17,583 nt of DNA from Phoronis ovalis (lineage: Eukaryota > Phoronida > Phoronidae), in contig JAOXYB010020327.1 of assembly GCA_028565635.1 (NCBI GenBank), positions 1-17,583 of the forward strand, in the 5' to 3' direction. Below the pieces are notes generated by a model. That model had not been told where the DNA came from. It was given only the letters and a program-made list of their open reading frames with translations, and made no database searches. Made by a program: the position numbers and the translations under genes. Positions 1 through 11,800 of the stretch are shown here, piece by piece (position 1 is the first letter of the stretch; each line of letters starts with the position of its first letter).

Positions 1-56
1 CGGTATATTGTTACCAATTAATACCTGTATCTAGTTATGATATAAGTTCGTGTTAA

Positions 57-77
57 CTGATGATAAGTTATCATCAG
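57..77. repeat. Perfect inverted repeat, 10-bp arms, 1-base centre
   Basis: CTGATGATAA at 57-66 and its exact complement TTATCATCAG at 68-77 flank a single G. It could form a short cruciform or be a binding site for a dimeric factor; the GATAA halves resemble back-to-back GATA motifs. Function unknown. Confidence 0.6.
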
Positions 78-176
78 CAGTTTGTACACACTGCCCACCA
101 TTATTGTTACAAGTGCTACTTGTATATAAAGTTTATAAGTTATATATTGTGTTGTTCTTTAAAATAAAATAAACGT

Positions 177-473
177 ATGCTGAAAACAAAAATAATGGTT
201 AAATTGTATGTCTTTTCTCAAGAAGAACCAGCAGCGGATTGGTGGCCAATTATCGAAGTGGTTGATTTGGAATGTGATTTAAATAATTTCTTGCAGAAGA
301 ATTTCCGAAGTAAATGTATCGGTTACGTTACAGAAATGACAGAAAAAGAGTCTCTGAATGCACCAGATTGCAGGAAAACGCACCAAAAATTCAAAAAATT
401 TCCGGGGGGACATCCCCCGGACCTCCTAGTTTCGTTTCGCGCCCTGCGGGCGCTCGCCCTCAAACGCCACTGA
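177..473 (+). CDS. Doubtful 98-codon ORF, probably repeat-derived
   Basis: An ATG-started frame at 177 runs to the TGA at 471-473. The first half (for example EEPAADWWPIIEVVD) looks protein-like. The second half is translated from a GC-rich hairpin block and reads APDCRKTHQKFKKFPGG, then RALRALALKR, a low-complexity type of tail. A second frame (314-502) is also open across the same block, as expected where GC content suppresses stops. TATATAAAG lies at 122-130, about 50 bases before the ATG. I recognise no domain. It may be a fragment of a mobile element or a chance ORF; a genuine small exon is less likely. Confidence 0.2.
   Translation: MLKTKIMVKLYVFSQEEPAADWWPIIEVVDLECDLNNFLQKNFRSKCIGYVTEMTEKESLNAPDCRKTHQKFKKFPGGHPPDLLVSFRALRALALKRH
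402..453. repeat. GC-rich block with two adjacent hairpins
   Basis: CCGGGGG (402-408) pairs with CCCCCGG (414-420) over a 5-base loop. Then GCGCCC (439-444) pairs with GGGCGC (448-453) over TGC. The block, with its surrounding GC-rich sequence (about 345-470), is sharply different from the AT-rich DNA on both sides, which suggests an inserted repeat. Class not recognised. Confidence 0.6.
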
Positions 474-934
474 ATATATACGTAGGGACTGTGTTTGCGT
501 AGAAGCAATATAGTAGTGCTCTTGTACTGAAATCACTTTGTGCAAGGTGCATGCTCCGATCCGGGGCACATGCTTATCATTATATATTGACCTGCTCATT
601 TGCAGATATTAATTATATTTCCAGTGCAAGTGAATAATATGTTTGTATCACTAACCAAGGATATTTTTATATATAAACATAAACAATACGTTTTTTAATA
701 TTTAAAATACACCATACTTTTTTTTAAACCCTTATTTAAGACAGCTAAGCGATATACAAATTAAAATAAAATAATAGCAAAAAAGTAGTTTTTTATGTAA
801 ATTTATTCACAATTTGTATTAAATTACGAGTATTTTATAGTCTCGTTATGAGCGATAAGGGTAACATATGTGTTGTAAAACTATTGTCCTCTGCGGGCCC
901 GTCAGATTGGGGGAGTGCGGTGGGTGCGATCGCG

Positions 935-1120
935 AACGTACCCCCCTTTTGAAATGGGAGGAACATATTTAATAATAACGCACCCCCCTTTTGAAATGGG
1001 AGGACCATTAATGTAATGCTAACGCACCCCCTTTTGAAGCAGTAACGCACCCGCTTTTGAAATAGTAACGCATCCCCTTTTGAGTTGACAGGAAAAGACT
1101 GCAGCCCTCCTTTGGAACAG
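935..1120 (+). repeat. Degenerate C-rich direct repeat array, about 22-bp periodicity
   Basis: Copies of a unit close to AACGCACCCCCTTTTGAAAT start at 935, 977, 1021, 1044 and 1067, with spacings of 42, 44, 23 and 23, roughly two, two, one and one units. A worn copy (GCAGCCCTCCTTTGGAACAG) lies at 1101-1120. The first two copies share the extension GGGAGGA. A further isolated copy is at 1283-1301. Immediately before the array, 909-928 holds related sequence in inverted sense (GGGGGAGTGCG, GGTGGGTGCG). Confidence 0.8.
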
Positions 1121-1820
1121 AAAGATTTCTTTTTTATGATGTTAGCACTTATTCTGGGCGTATTGTTACAATATTAATGGAAAGGGCCTTTTTTTTGCTT
1201 GTCAATTTTTTCTGGCAGCATGGAGACGTTTCAGCGACCTGAACTGATATTTTCTGAAATCGGTAATTCTAAAAACACCAAAAACGCACTCCCCTTTTGA
1301 AAAAGTGTCTGACTGGCCTGCTCTGAATTTATATAATTCTAAAACACTTTTAAGATATACAATACAAGAATAGTGGGATAAATTTATCAGGTGACTTTTG
1401 TGTCACTATCTAATGCTGACACCTGGTGGCAACTAAAAACACATGCGCAACAGTAGGACTACATTTTACCGGTAGATGACACACCATTCAACGATAAAAT
1501 TATTTAATTTTTAACAAAACCGATGTAAATGTATGAAAAGCAAATTTCTACACAAGTTTATCAGGCAGATAGGTTACAAACTGTTGGAAGCAGAAATGTA
1601 TAACTATATCACAGACAAAACAATGCACACATTAAACTTTTCTACTTCAACAATAAGTTATATGTTAAACAACATCACAAAACATTGTATTACGATGTTG
1701 TTTAGAATAAAATCAGTGATATTGATATCCGATTTAAATTTCAAGTTTTTTTTGCTCAGTAGTAGAATAATTAAATTCATAGAAATATGAAACATGTATA
1801 AGAAACCAACTTCTACTAAA

Positions 1821-1877
1821 ATATATACTACATGATAACAGTTGGTGATATATATACTACAAGATAACAGTTAGTGA
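1821..1877 (+). repeat. 28-bp direct duplication, period 29
   Basis: ATATATACTAC-(a)-t/a-GATAACAGTT-g/a-GTGA occurs at 1821-1848 and again at 1850-1877 with two mismatches. Two copies only; a simple tandem duplication, probably recent. Confidence 0.75.
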
Positions 1878-2148
1878 AATAAAAGCTCGGGAAAATGATT
1901 TAATTTTTCGATGACAATTTATAGTATTTTTGTTATACACGTCCAAAAACATATATACCTGTCCTCATTTTAGCTCTGTTTATTTAGCAGTGTCTCATAA
2001 TATAGAATTTAATTAAAATTATTAAATATTAGTTTACCACTTTGGTGCGTTTTATTAGAATGCCACCTTTACGTTCAGTCGTTTAGATTGCAATTTATTT
2101 TTATTAGCTCATATTAGAGATAAAGCCATGCTGTAATTGTATAAACAA

Positions 2149-2162
2149 GTGCGCATGCGCAC
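2149..2162. promoter_or_regulatory. NRF-1-type palindromic promoter element
   Basis: GTGCGCATGCGCAC is a perfect 14-bp palindrome containing the consensus NRF-1 (erect wing family) site TGCGCATGCGCA. It lies 163 bases before the start codon, a typical position for this factor in CpG-type promoters, and stands out in AT-rich DNA. Two copies of CACAGGTGT follow at 2160-2168 and 2221-2229 (E-box CAGGTG). Inference: this marks the promoter of the RADIL-like gene, with transcription starting somewhere in about 2160-2320. No TATA box is placed convincingly. Confidence 0.5.
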
Positions 2163-2325
2163 AGGTGTTCAATTCCATTGAAAATGCGTTTACCGATGAA
2201 GCGTGCATGATTTGCAATCCCACAGGTGTCTAGGAGTTTAAATGTGATGTGGAAACATCCGAATGTGCTAAAATTTATTGTAAGAAGAACATTTATCAAA
2301 TATGATATTTTAACGACGCTACATA

Positions 2326-2856
2326 ATGGATATGTCGACCTCTGAAATCATGAGTAGGGGACATAAATTGACGCAAGCGGGCACAAGTTCAGTAGTAGAA
2401 TACAAACGTAAACATGACAGGTTGAGTAATAAGACTGACAATGGAATAGATGATGAGAACGTTAGCGCACAAGACACCGCTAAGTATGATAACAATAGTG
2501 AAACTTTTGAAAGAAAGTCAGATATAAATCAAAATCATAAACGGTTGTCTAATAACATAGAAAATGGAAATTCAGTAGAACGCCAAAGGAGTAAGTGTAC
2601 TTCAGTCATCGATGAAATTAAACAAGGTGCTAATATTATGGAAGGGTTATTTCAAAGAAAACGTTCTAGTATTAACATGCTAACAGATCCAAAGGTTTTG
2701 GACCACCTTCGTACAATACACGAACAGGCGACAATTATGGGTTCTAAAACATCGCTAGAGAGCATGGACTACCAATCCGAGCGAGAACACATGGAGGAAA
2801 AAATAGCTGGGTATAACAGAAAAATACATCTAGAAGTATTCCATATAAGGATGGAG
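2326..2856 (+). CDS. RADIL: Coding exon 1: novel polar N-terminus (residues 1-177)
   Basis: The ATG at 2326 is the first after an in-frame TAA at 2311-2313. It has A at -3 and G at +4, a good animal initiation context; a second Met lies two codons on. The exon ends at GAG|GTAAGA in phase 0, matching exon 2. Residues 1-90 are hydrophilic and probably disordered, rich in Asn, Asp, Ser and Lys, with a twofold motif H-x-RLSN-x3-NG at residues 30-40 and 71-81. Residues 93-177 look helical and charged, including EGLFQRKRSSINML and PKVLDHLRTIHEQA, and lead into the first RA domain. I recognise no known domain here. Linkage to the gene rests on the open frame, the donor and the phase, not on homology, so it is less certain than the later exons. 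A non-coding first exon upstream cannot be excluded. Confidence 0.72.
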
Positions 2857-5800
2857 GTAAGACTTGATTAAAAATGTGAGCCCTACCATGTAATAACAGA
2901 GGTATGGTGTATCACGGATGTAGCTGAATTTTGTTTCATATTTAAACAGTGCTAAAACTGTGCAGTTGCTTTTTTATTTACTAAGCATGTAGGTGACATA
3001 GTAAAAACACATATAGACCATATTATACTTTTCTTATTTTTGAATATTCACACCTGTACGTGTAGTCAATCGAAGGAAAATAATCCTATAAAAACACTTA
3101 GAAACTGGTGTCCTGGAACGAAAAGGTCAATCACGAATTCCTTATTTTGTATATACACAATATGTAATAAAATATATTCATGCAAAAAATATAGATAGTT
3201 AACGCAACTATTATTATACTCTTCTTAGCCTTGTAATAAATCGATCAGGATGATTTCTAGTGACGTAAATGGTAAAGAAATAGATAAAAAAAATAAAAAA
3301 GAGGAAAGGATTTTTGCCTACAGCAAATTGTTCCTTCCTCAAGTATTTAAGTTATGGAAAATTAACTTTAAAAACACTTAAGGTATTCTCTTTATGTTAC
3401 ACATCTATAGATATACTTATACAATATTAGATCTGTATACACTTCAATAGTGCTATCTATATATATAATGTGTTATAGATCCAGAAACTGTGACGTTTCC
3501 GCACTCTTTGTTTTACATATTATAAGGGAATAAAAACGCGACTCCATCAATATGCCACATATAAGTTTTATTCGCAGTATCACAACTATTGATTATAATT
3601 TTTGATATTTTCGGAAACTGAAAAAGAGGGTTAGGCATTTCGGATTGAAAATAATACAAAGTGCGATATCACGGGAAATCGAGGGTACAACTCGAAACAG
3701 TTCTAGACATTGGAGAATGTGCATGTCTCCTGTTGACTAGGTGGTTTAGCTACAGGCCACTTCACGTTTCAACACCAAATACAAAAAAATCTTAAATTAT
3801 ATCCCATTATATCAGGAATTATAGACTAATAGTTATCATATCGGAATTTGACCGCATTTGTTTCCTAATCCAAATATCTTAAGATATAATATTATGAGTT
3901 CTGATGATATCTTTTCATTTATAATATTTACGAATTCCTGATTACATAATTATCTCTAAAGATCTATAAAAGACTAAATACTGAAAATCAATCAAATCTG
4001 AGTAATCTGAGGCACTTCGGAAAATGTTTTATTTATTTTACTCATGTGGAATAATTGAATTTATTTCAAGCTACTAAAGCAAGTTTTAAGTCAAGTGTAC
4101 TTTGCTGATTAATATTTATTAAAAGGTAACATTTTGTTGCACTTTTTTGGCTAACTTCTTTGAAGACGAATTGGTTAAAAATTCAAATAGCGATATTTGG
4201 TCATTTTTATCGATAATTTTACAAAATCATTCCGCACATACTAAACTTTAAATAAGAATTATTTAAAAATTCAATTTTAGTTAACCATTCTTTAATGTCA
4301 ACGATTACAAAATACTTGCAGTTAGTAATAATTTTTTTGGAATTATAACTAAAATTCAGTAATTAAATCAATTACTTTTAAAGTAAATGATTATAATCGG
4401 ATGACATGTGCTCATGTATTCATGTTTTGTAATTTAATTTATATGTTAGGGATTGTGGAAACATTATTTCATTCTAAAATTTATGAACTTTTTATAGCTT
4501 ACAGTTTATATAATAACAGCATAACATACATTGTAGCGCGAATGAAACATACACTTATAAGAAAAAATCAGTCTGTTGTTCAATATAACATTCTACTACT
4601 AATATTTTCCTAACAGAACGTAATTGATTTTATGAATATATTTTACCGGCGTCTTTAGTATTACTGCACGTAAATCTAATTCGCTTAAATACGCTTCATA
4701 AACAGTTCATAAAAGGCTTATAGTTTAACCTTAGCTCAAAGATTTACTCGACCTTTCGCTATGCCGTGATTTTTTATAAAATATACAGGGAACCTGCATT
4801 TAAACTAGAATTTAAATCTAAACTGTGTACAAATTATTAAAATTTTGTTTATACACGTTAGGGGCTTACACGAAATACTACGGGCCTTGAAATTATATAG
4901 ACTTTGTTGCGAATAGCACTGCTATGGTACAAGTCGTATTTACGTATCCTACCATTTTATCATTACTTCAATAAGAGCACATACTAACTATAATATTTGC
5001 CGATTTAAAGGTGATTAGTTCTTTTTATTTCAAATCCTGTAGTGTTATCAATAGTAAACACGGGGATATAAAACATTATTCGTCATTTATCATTTATTAG
5101 AATTGTTGCGATGTTACTGTTGATAGCATTTCCTGCTATATCTTGTCAAAATCATATGAGAATTAAAATCATATGAGAATTACAATCATATGAGAATTAA
5201 AATCATATGAGAATTAAAATCATATGCTATATAAGGCGCAAAGTCGGCATTATTCTATAAATTTGAAGGGGATTAATATTTTCGTTATTTTTTTTAAAGT
5301 TTTTTTTATAGTTGATACTGCATGAAATGTAGAGTTTTTAATTCTCACTTTCCATGTTATAAAGTATTTGGTGATCCATTTAAATTATGTTTAAAGATAA
5401 CTGAATAACACAAACATCCTCTGGTATTTCAATAAACAGCTAATTAAAAATAAATGTAATGTCGGGGGGAAATGATAAATGGACCGCTATGGAATTATGC
5501 CCACTTCGCCAAACAAATGTCAGATATAAATAATTTAACTCTGATGTTTTTTTAAATATATAAGATATTATAAATATTAGACTGGCACAGTTTATAAATC
5601 TATAAAATTCAAGAGTTTCTCTTAAAATTAAAGATTTACAGGCATCTTAGAATATGCAGTTAATTTCTGCTCTGTACATGTATTGACGATGTTTTGTCGC
5701 AAATACTTAAATTTACTTAACAAAATTCTACTGGTACAAAACTCAAAGTTTAATATAACAGTGATTGCCTATTGCATTGACTACTGACCTCTTATTGACT

Positions 5801-8800
5801 TTAATAATTGACATTTAATGCATTAAAAAAACAAATAAAGAGGTCAGATCTTAGGACTATAGTAAACAAGAAAATTTGTAATCAATGTCAAACAAATGAT
5901 CTCGTTTGTCGTCTTCATTCCCTGCCCATAAGCAATAAAACGTCACTGATTTCCCGATAAGTCAAGGCCATAGTACTTGTGAGTAAAGATGACCAGCCAT
6001 GCTTATTAAATTGGGAGTGACTCTAATAACAACATGAAGTCTACTTGTACATACATCTACAAAATAACACGCATAGCATATCTCAGCTCTTGAACGAGTG
6101 ATGTTTTTATTGCTGACTTTAATAAGCCAGTAAATGATGTTTAACACAATAGCAAAATAGTCTAAGTAAACGAATACCCTATAAAACGCTATTGCAACAA
6201 AAACAAATTTGCCACTAAACATTCACATTGTTTGTGTTCATTCTGAGCAACTGTTTGCGCTGGACAAAGAACATGTGAAAAACGGTCTCCTTGTACGCGT
6301 AGTTGAGATTGTACAATAAGGTTTTGTTTTGTTAGAATTAGCAGAGTAAATTATTTAATAACATATCTGTAAGACGGACAGGTGAAATACAACTGTATCG
6401 GAGAGGTTAATTTATGATGCTGTCACCGTTTTTGAAGACTACCGAACTTATTATTTTAATTAAGGAAACATTTGGTGTTCCTTCCGCGTAATTTTACCTC
6501 GAATTGTTTAATTGTATGTAAGTTATTTTGCTTCAAATGGTTTTCATGATAATTTCTCTTGGTGATCTGTCTTTGTGTTTTGTTAAGCGTTTTTGAATAT
6601 TTGTAGATATCATATTTGATGTAGTATGAAATTAATTACTATTAATTTTTAAGTGTTTTGGGGGCTTTTTTTCTTTCATTTATTCCTTAAATTTGAACCA
6701 CTATCACATTAATTTGGTCGCTTGGACTTACAACTTATGTATTCGGTATTCCTGGGCCATGGCCTTCAATGTATTTTCTTCGCTAGTAGTTGATCCAGGT
6801 TACATTGGCCCAGTTTTGCTTTTGTAATTTTTACTAAAATAATTTGTAAATTAAAATTCGTCGTATTAACGTATCAAGCTTATACATATTGTTAAAAGCT
6901 CCGTCAAGATTTGTCTCTAATGTTTCATAATGTAGCTTACGATTTTATTATATACATGTACGCAGCAATCAGTATTATTTCATGACTGCCTTTCTTTTCT
7001 TATGACATAATATGAAATTTGTATTAATTGTTTTGTGTGTTTTTGCTATAAGGGAAAACCAACTGGGATACAGCTTGATTAGGATCTGTTTTACGATTCA
7101 TGATATAAAGTGACATATGTCTATTTATTTTTCAGGGTACAATGAATACTTATCAAGGCGCATTACGTTTTTATTACGAGGACGAAAATCAAGAACTGAC
7201 AAAAGCGATAAAGTTAAACAATCATATTCATGTGCAAGAACTGCTCCCCCAGTTACTAGAAAAATTTAACCTCTGTGACATAATGGACAAATGTGGCCAA
7301 AGAGTGTCAATGTACCAAGTTATTAACGGAGGTAGGGTATACATTTTTGTACATGGAAACTAAAGTTTAATTACAATTGCTAACTATAACAGTTACGAAA
7401 ATATTTAAATTAATATTTAATAATATTCTTAAATTAGTTTTTAAAAGTAATCAGGCTAAGTATCTGTATCGTCAATTGGTAACACTTTGCTGTATATTTT
7501 AAGTTTTCTTTAACGTTTCTTCCTCTCATCCTCTCCACTGGTATCGTTTACCCACAGGCCAGTTTATTTCATGAAACCATAACACCAACATATACATTAT
7601 ACTATATGATATATTTAAAAGCTTTTGTTGATGTTGTCAAAAATTACTAATCATCCTAATAGCATTAGAATTCTTAATAGGTTTAGCCGATTTCTAAGTC
7701 CTATAAACAGATGTATTCCTTTAACCAAGCTTAAAATGTATTTTTACAGAACAGATATAGTAAATAGTTTTTCAGTAAATGTTTACCTTTCTCTGAAAAG
7801 GCACTTGTTCAAACTATAAGAAATCCATTCTTGGTTTTTCTTTTTGTACAGGATATGTATTTATAGTTTGAATGGACATGGACATGTCACTTCGTTTATT
7901 GACACTTTAAGATATTTTGCACAGTATTATACACCTGCACACTTGCGACGTGCAGCCTTACTTACATGCTACAGCGTTTGATAATAACTTGGTATTTTTT
8001 AGCATTTTTTAATGTAAAATTTAATTTGAATATACACTTGTTCAGAGATGCCAAGATCAGAGCAAAAACATGCGGGAGATTAGTGTTTTTTAGTGTTTTT
8101 GTGAAATTATAGCGGGTGTCACCAGGCGAATGCTGGTGACTTGGCATGTCTGCTAGTTATCATAAATGCATTTATGATTCCTCTGCAAGAATACTTGGTG
8201 TAAATTGTTATCTATGTAAGTGTCGCCACCTGCTGATAACTAATAAAAAGTGTATTGTTGTCCACCTGCAGGTGCGAATTCACTGGTGAGGGAACGAGAC
8301 GTATCATTAAAACATCTCTTATACATATATCCCGTCGAATCCATTAAATATATGTATATTATAAATATTGGACAATGCGTCAGCAAATATTATTCCTATT
8401 TAATAAATTTAGTTCCTTTGACAGTTGTAATGTACAACATGATTAGTATAATAATATATACGCTTCTTATCTGTAGCGCCAATAGTCAAATGAGAGAAAC
8501 CTTCTATAACAGCGCCTGCGGGATATTTAAGTAAATTAGTCAAGCATAAGATATGGGATATGTCTCAAAATATCTAATTAGCTGATATTCACAATGAAAC
8601 ACAATTTATTACGTACATGAAATCACAACTGTTATACAATATGTCGAAATGAAATATTATATTCAAGCTGAGAGATTTACCGCCAGTAGAAGAAAGCCCG
8701 CTGTTAAATTGTATGTCTGTATGTCTACTGTATATACCGACATGGTCTAGTTCAATCATATTTAACTTGTGAATTCAAATTAACTGTATGTTACTGAAAC

Positions 8801-11800
8801 TCAGCTGACATGTGATGACACAGGAGCTATAAGGTGTGTTTCCAAGTTTCCTTTTTTAATTTTTAATTGTATTTTTATATATAGACAAGTTATATTCTAT
8901 AAAATTGTTGCAACCTCATAGCTCGATTGAAATATTAATATTTTATGAGGGTTCAAACTATACTGGCGGCGATTTTTAAGTACATTCTATTCCATTTTAA
9001 TTTGCGATTTAGGTTGCAATAGAGCTTCATTGAACAACACATTGTCTCAAAAAGACAAGTATAGATTTTCACAAAGTACATTTACAAATGCAACAAAAGC
9101 TTTATGTTCTGTGATACTAGTGTGTTTTCATTCTGCATTATTAGTTTTGGAAATCGTTTCAAATGAACTCAGTAACGATTGAATAAATGTAACACCCATC
9201 TTCTTTGTACTAGTAACAGAATTGCGTGGTTGCAGAATGTTATTTTTTATCTACCTATAATAAAGACAAATAAAACAAATCTTTGCTGTATGCGTGTAAG
9301 AAAACACTTGCTAGTATTTTACGATCTCTTTTTGTTCATAATTATGGTGAAACAATAAAAATGATGTACAGACCGCTTGCCTTTGAGATTCATATTCATC
9401 TTCCCATTTGTAAATTTGTTTTTATTGACAAAATGTTAAATTGATTAGGTTATTTTCTTAATACGTGCGGAGTGTTGTACCATGATATAAATTGATCTAT
9501 AAACAATAGCAAAGTGTTAAAATTAACACCAGCTGATGTCAAAAAATCCATAACTCCAAAAACTAACATAGCTTGTCATGTCAACGACAGGTTATTCGGT
9601 CAGTGTAGGTACGAAGGTGCGTACTCAAAGTGCCTCGAGAATAATTGATAAAATCGAATAAACAAGGAACTTTATTAAAAGTTTATGAAAAAGATTGTGA
9701 ATTATTATTAATTACAGCAAAGATGGATCCAGAAGAGTCTTAAGGTGAATATTTTTTTTAAATTAAGTAATACTATTCAATTAATTTTCGAATCCAACTC
9801 AAAAACTATAGGTAGCATTAACTAAGGAACGCATTCACTTCTGCAAATCTCCATCTCCATAGAATAGTGTATTATTTGTGCATTCTGTGTTTTACCTGGA
9901 AAACTGAGGTTCTAGCTTCTTTCTTTGAATGATTTTTTTCCTCATAAATAAGATAATGTAGAGGTATTACAGTCACGTACTTGGGACAACTCTAATTACA
10001 TGTCCTCCATAATTTCAGATTTGAAAGTTAGCATTTTTAATACTAATCTGCATTAAATGATCCAAATTTTAAAATCAAATTAATTAAAGAAAAACGTAAT
10101 GAGAAAAAGAAACCTGTTTTGTTTAGAACATTTCGAAAATATAATCCCCCTAGGGTTTCTAGTCAAAAAATCCATATTATCAGAGTATCGTATTAATCTA
10201 ATATTTGAGCATGGAATCACGTAACTATAACAGTAAGCTATGTTTAATTGATCGGCATTGATTTGTTAACAGTCAGAGTAACCTTACATGGCGCCAGAGA
10301 CATTGATTTCTCGACGTACATATGCCCCTTGTCTATTTACCTTTAGGCATAGTTGGTAGTGCATTATACGGTAGCAGGTACAAACGAGCGCGTACTACGG
10401 ATTTTTTAGTTATTTGTGCACTGAGCCATGTACACTGTACGATGCCCAGTACAAAGCATATAGGAAAGCAGATGAGAAGGAATGATCAGTTTTAATAGAT
10501 ATGCTATATTCGCGTGCTTTATCTTAACACTGTTTAGGGGAGCCTTCAGGTAAGGGAAGCATTTTAACATCGGCAATCGTTTATTTCACTTGCAAAAAAA
10601 CAACTGTTTAGAAATGTGATTTTTGTATTTTTCTATTACCAGAAATAACCATATTGTATCACGAACTGTTTTATCATGTTTTATCATCTGGCTCCTGTAT
10701 GCAGCTGTGCAACCACCAGTTACATTTAAATTTATCTGTTTACTTCTCGAGTTATTAGGTATAGATTTAATAACGTATTTATTAGTACATAGGAAGTGAA
10801 GATAAGGTACAACGGTAAACTTAACCGTAGTTACAATTGTAGTTAGGATGATGGCATGTAGTTGCTCCATTGTTGTTGTCAGCTTGCGCACATTTAATCT
10901 GCACAAAAAACTATTTATGTTAGCGAAATTAAAGGTTAAGTCTTAACCAACATAAAGTACATCCAAAATGGGAGTTTTTGCATAGATATTTTTCTTTCTC
11001 CTCTTGCTAACTGCACAATCTTAGTTCCTGATGGAGGATGAAACACAGGGATCGAGACCTGACGAGTTAAGTTTATTACTCTATTAGATAATTTACCAAG
11101 AATCAGTATTTTACAGCTTGTTTCCAAGAAAAACTAAATCTGAAAGATTGTGTTTTGCGTCGCTTTGACTTTGTTTTCGGCCTTAAAGTTTAACATTTAT
11201 CATTTTTGTGTTTGAATACTGTCGTTGTTATCAGTAACAAATTAATATATTATGAACATGTTTCACGGAATGAATAGAAAGCTAAGGTATTGAACCGGAC
11301 ATTAAATTTGTTATCACCACCTGTTAGCCTTTGCTTGTTTTGTCAAAAATCATTTCATGCACATAGACGGGGTGTAAAAGTTCCACAGTTAGATAGCAAT
11401 TTTTAAAAAGCTGAAATTGATCGAGGATGCAGCATATTTAACTTTGTGGGCCTTTGTTCTCACTACCTTCTCAAGGACACGCTAAAGTAGGTAATATTAT
11501 AACAGTATATTATTAGAATTTTAAATGTTGCTGATAATACAGGAAACAAAATTGTAGTATCGATCTAATTTAATTTTGTGATAACAATTTTGTAATAAAA
11601 TATGTTTCAAATTTTTCTCTTGTCCTGATTAAAAACTTGCATAAGCTGCATGTATAAATATCTCTATAGCTATTATTTTATATAAACTAATTTAATAAAT
11701 AATACACTAATTTCGATTTGAAATTAATCAGTGACGCGATGAATAGGAAGACAGATTCTAAAAAAATCAACTTTTTTAAATTGTAAGATAAACAAAAGTT

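Larger units (their letters stand above)
1..2325. other. Upstream region with repeats, no convincing gene
   Basis: Apart from the doubtful ORF at 177-473, no frame here has coding character. The stretch holds the 57-77 palindrome, the GC-rich hairpins at 402-453, the C-rich repeat array at 935-1120, the duplication at 1821-1877 and the NRF-1-type site at 2149-2162. The last few hundred bases probably include the promoter and 5' UTR of the RADIL-like gene. Confidence 0.6.

Noticed and set aside
835-1050. 71-codon minus-strand ORF with repeated LPFQKGG
   Set aside because: It is the translation of the C-rich repeat array, so the protein repeat only reflects the DNA repeat.
5962-6222. Hydrophobic 86-codon minus-strand ORF
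   Set aside because: Hydrophobic composition is expected from AT-rich DNA; no signal, domain or splice context.
7332-7363. Reading exon 2 through to the stop at 7361-7363 as a short protein
   Set aside because: Splicing at 7331 completes an RA domain with exon 3 in matching phase, which the read-through would truncate.
8250-8534. 94-codon plus-strand ORF in intron 2
   Set aside because: Low-complexity Ile/Tyr-rich text typical of AT-rich non-coding DNA, with no fitting splice phase.
10586-11127. Two neighbouring minus-strand ORFs of 106 and 63 codons
   Set aside because: No recognisable motif, no shared frame and AT-driven composition inside the large intron. A translated search could revive them if it hit a transposon protein.
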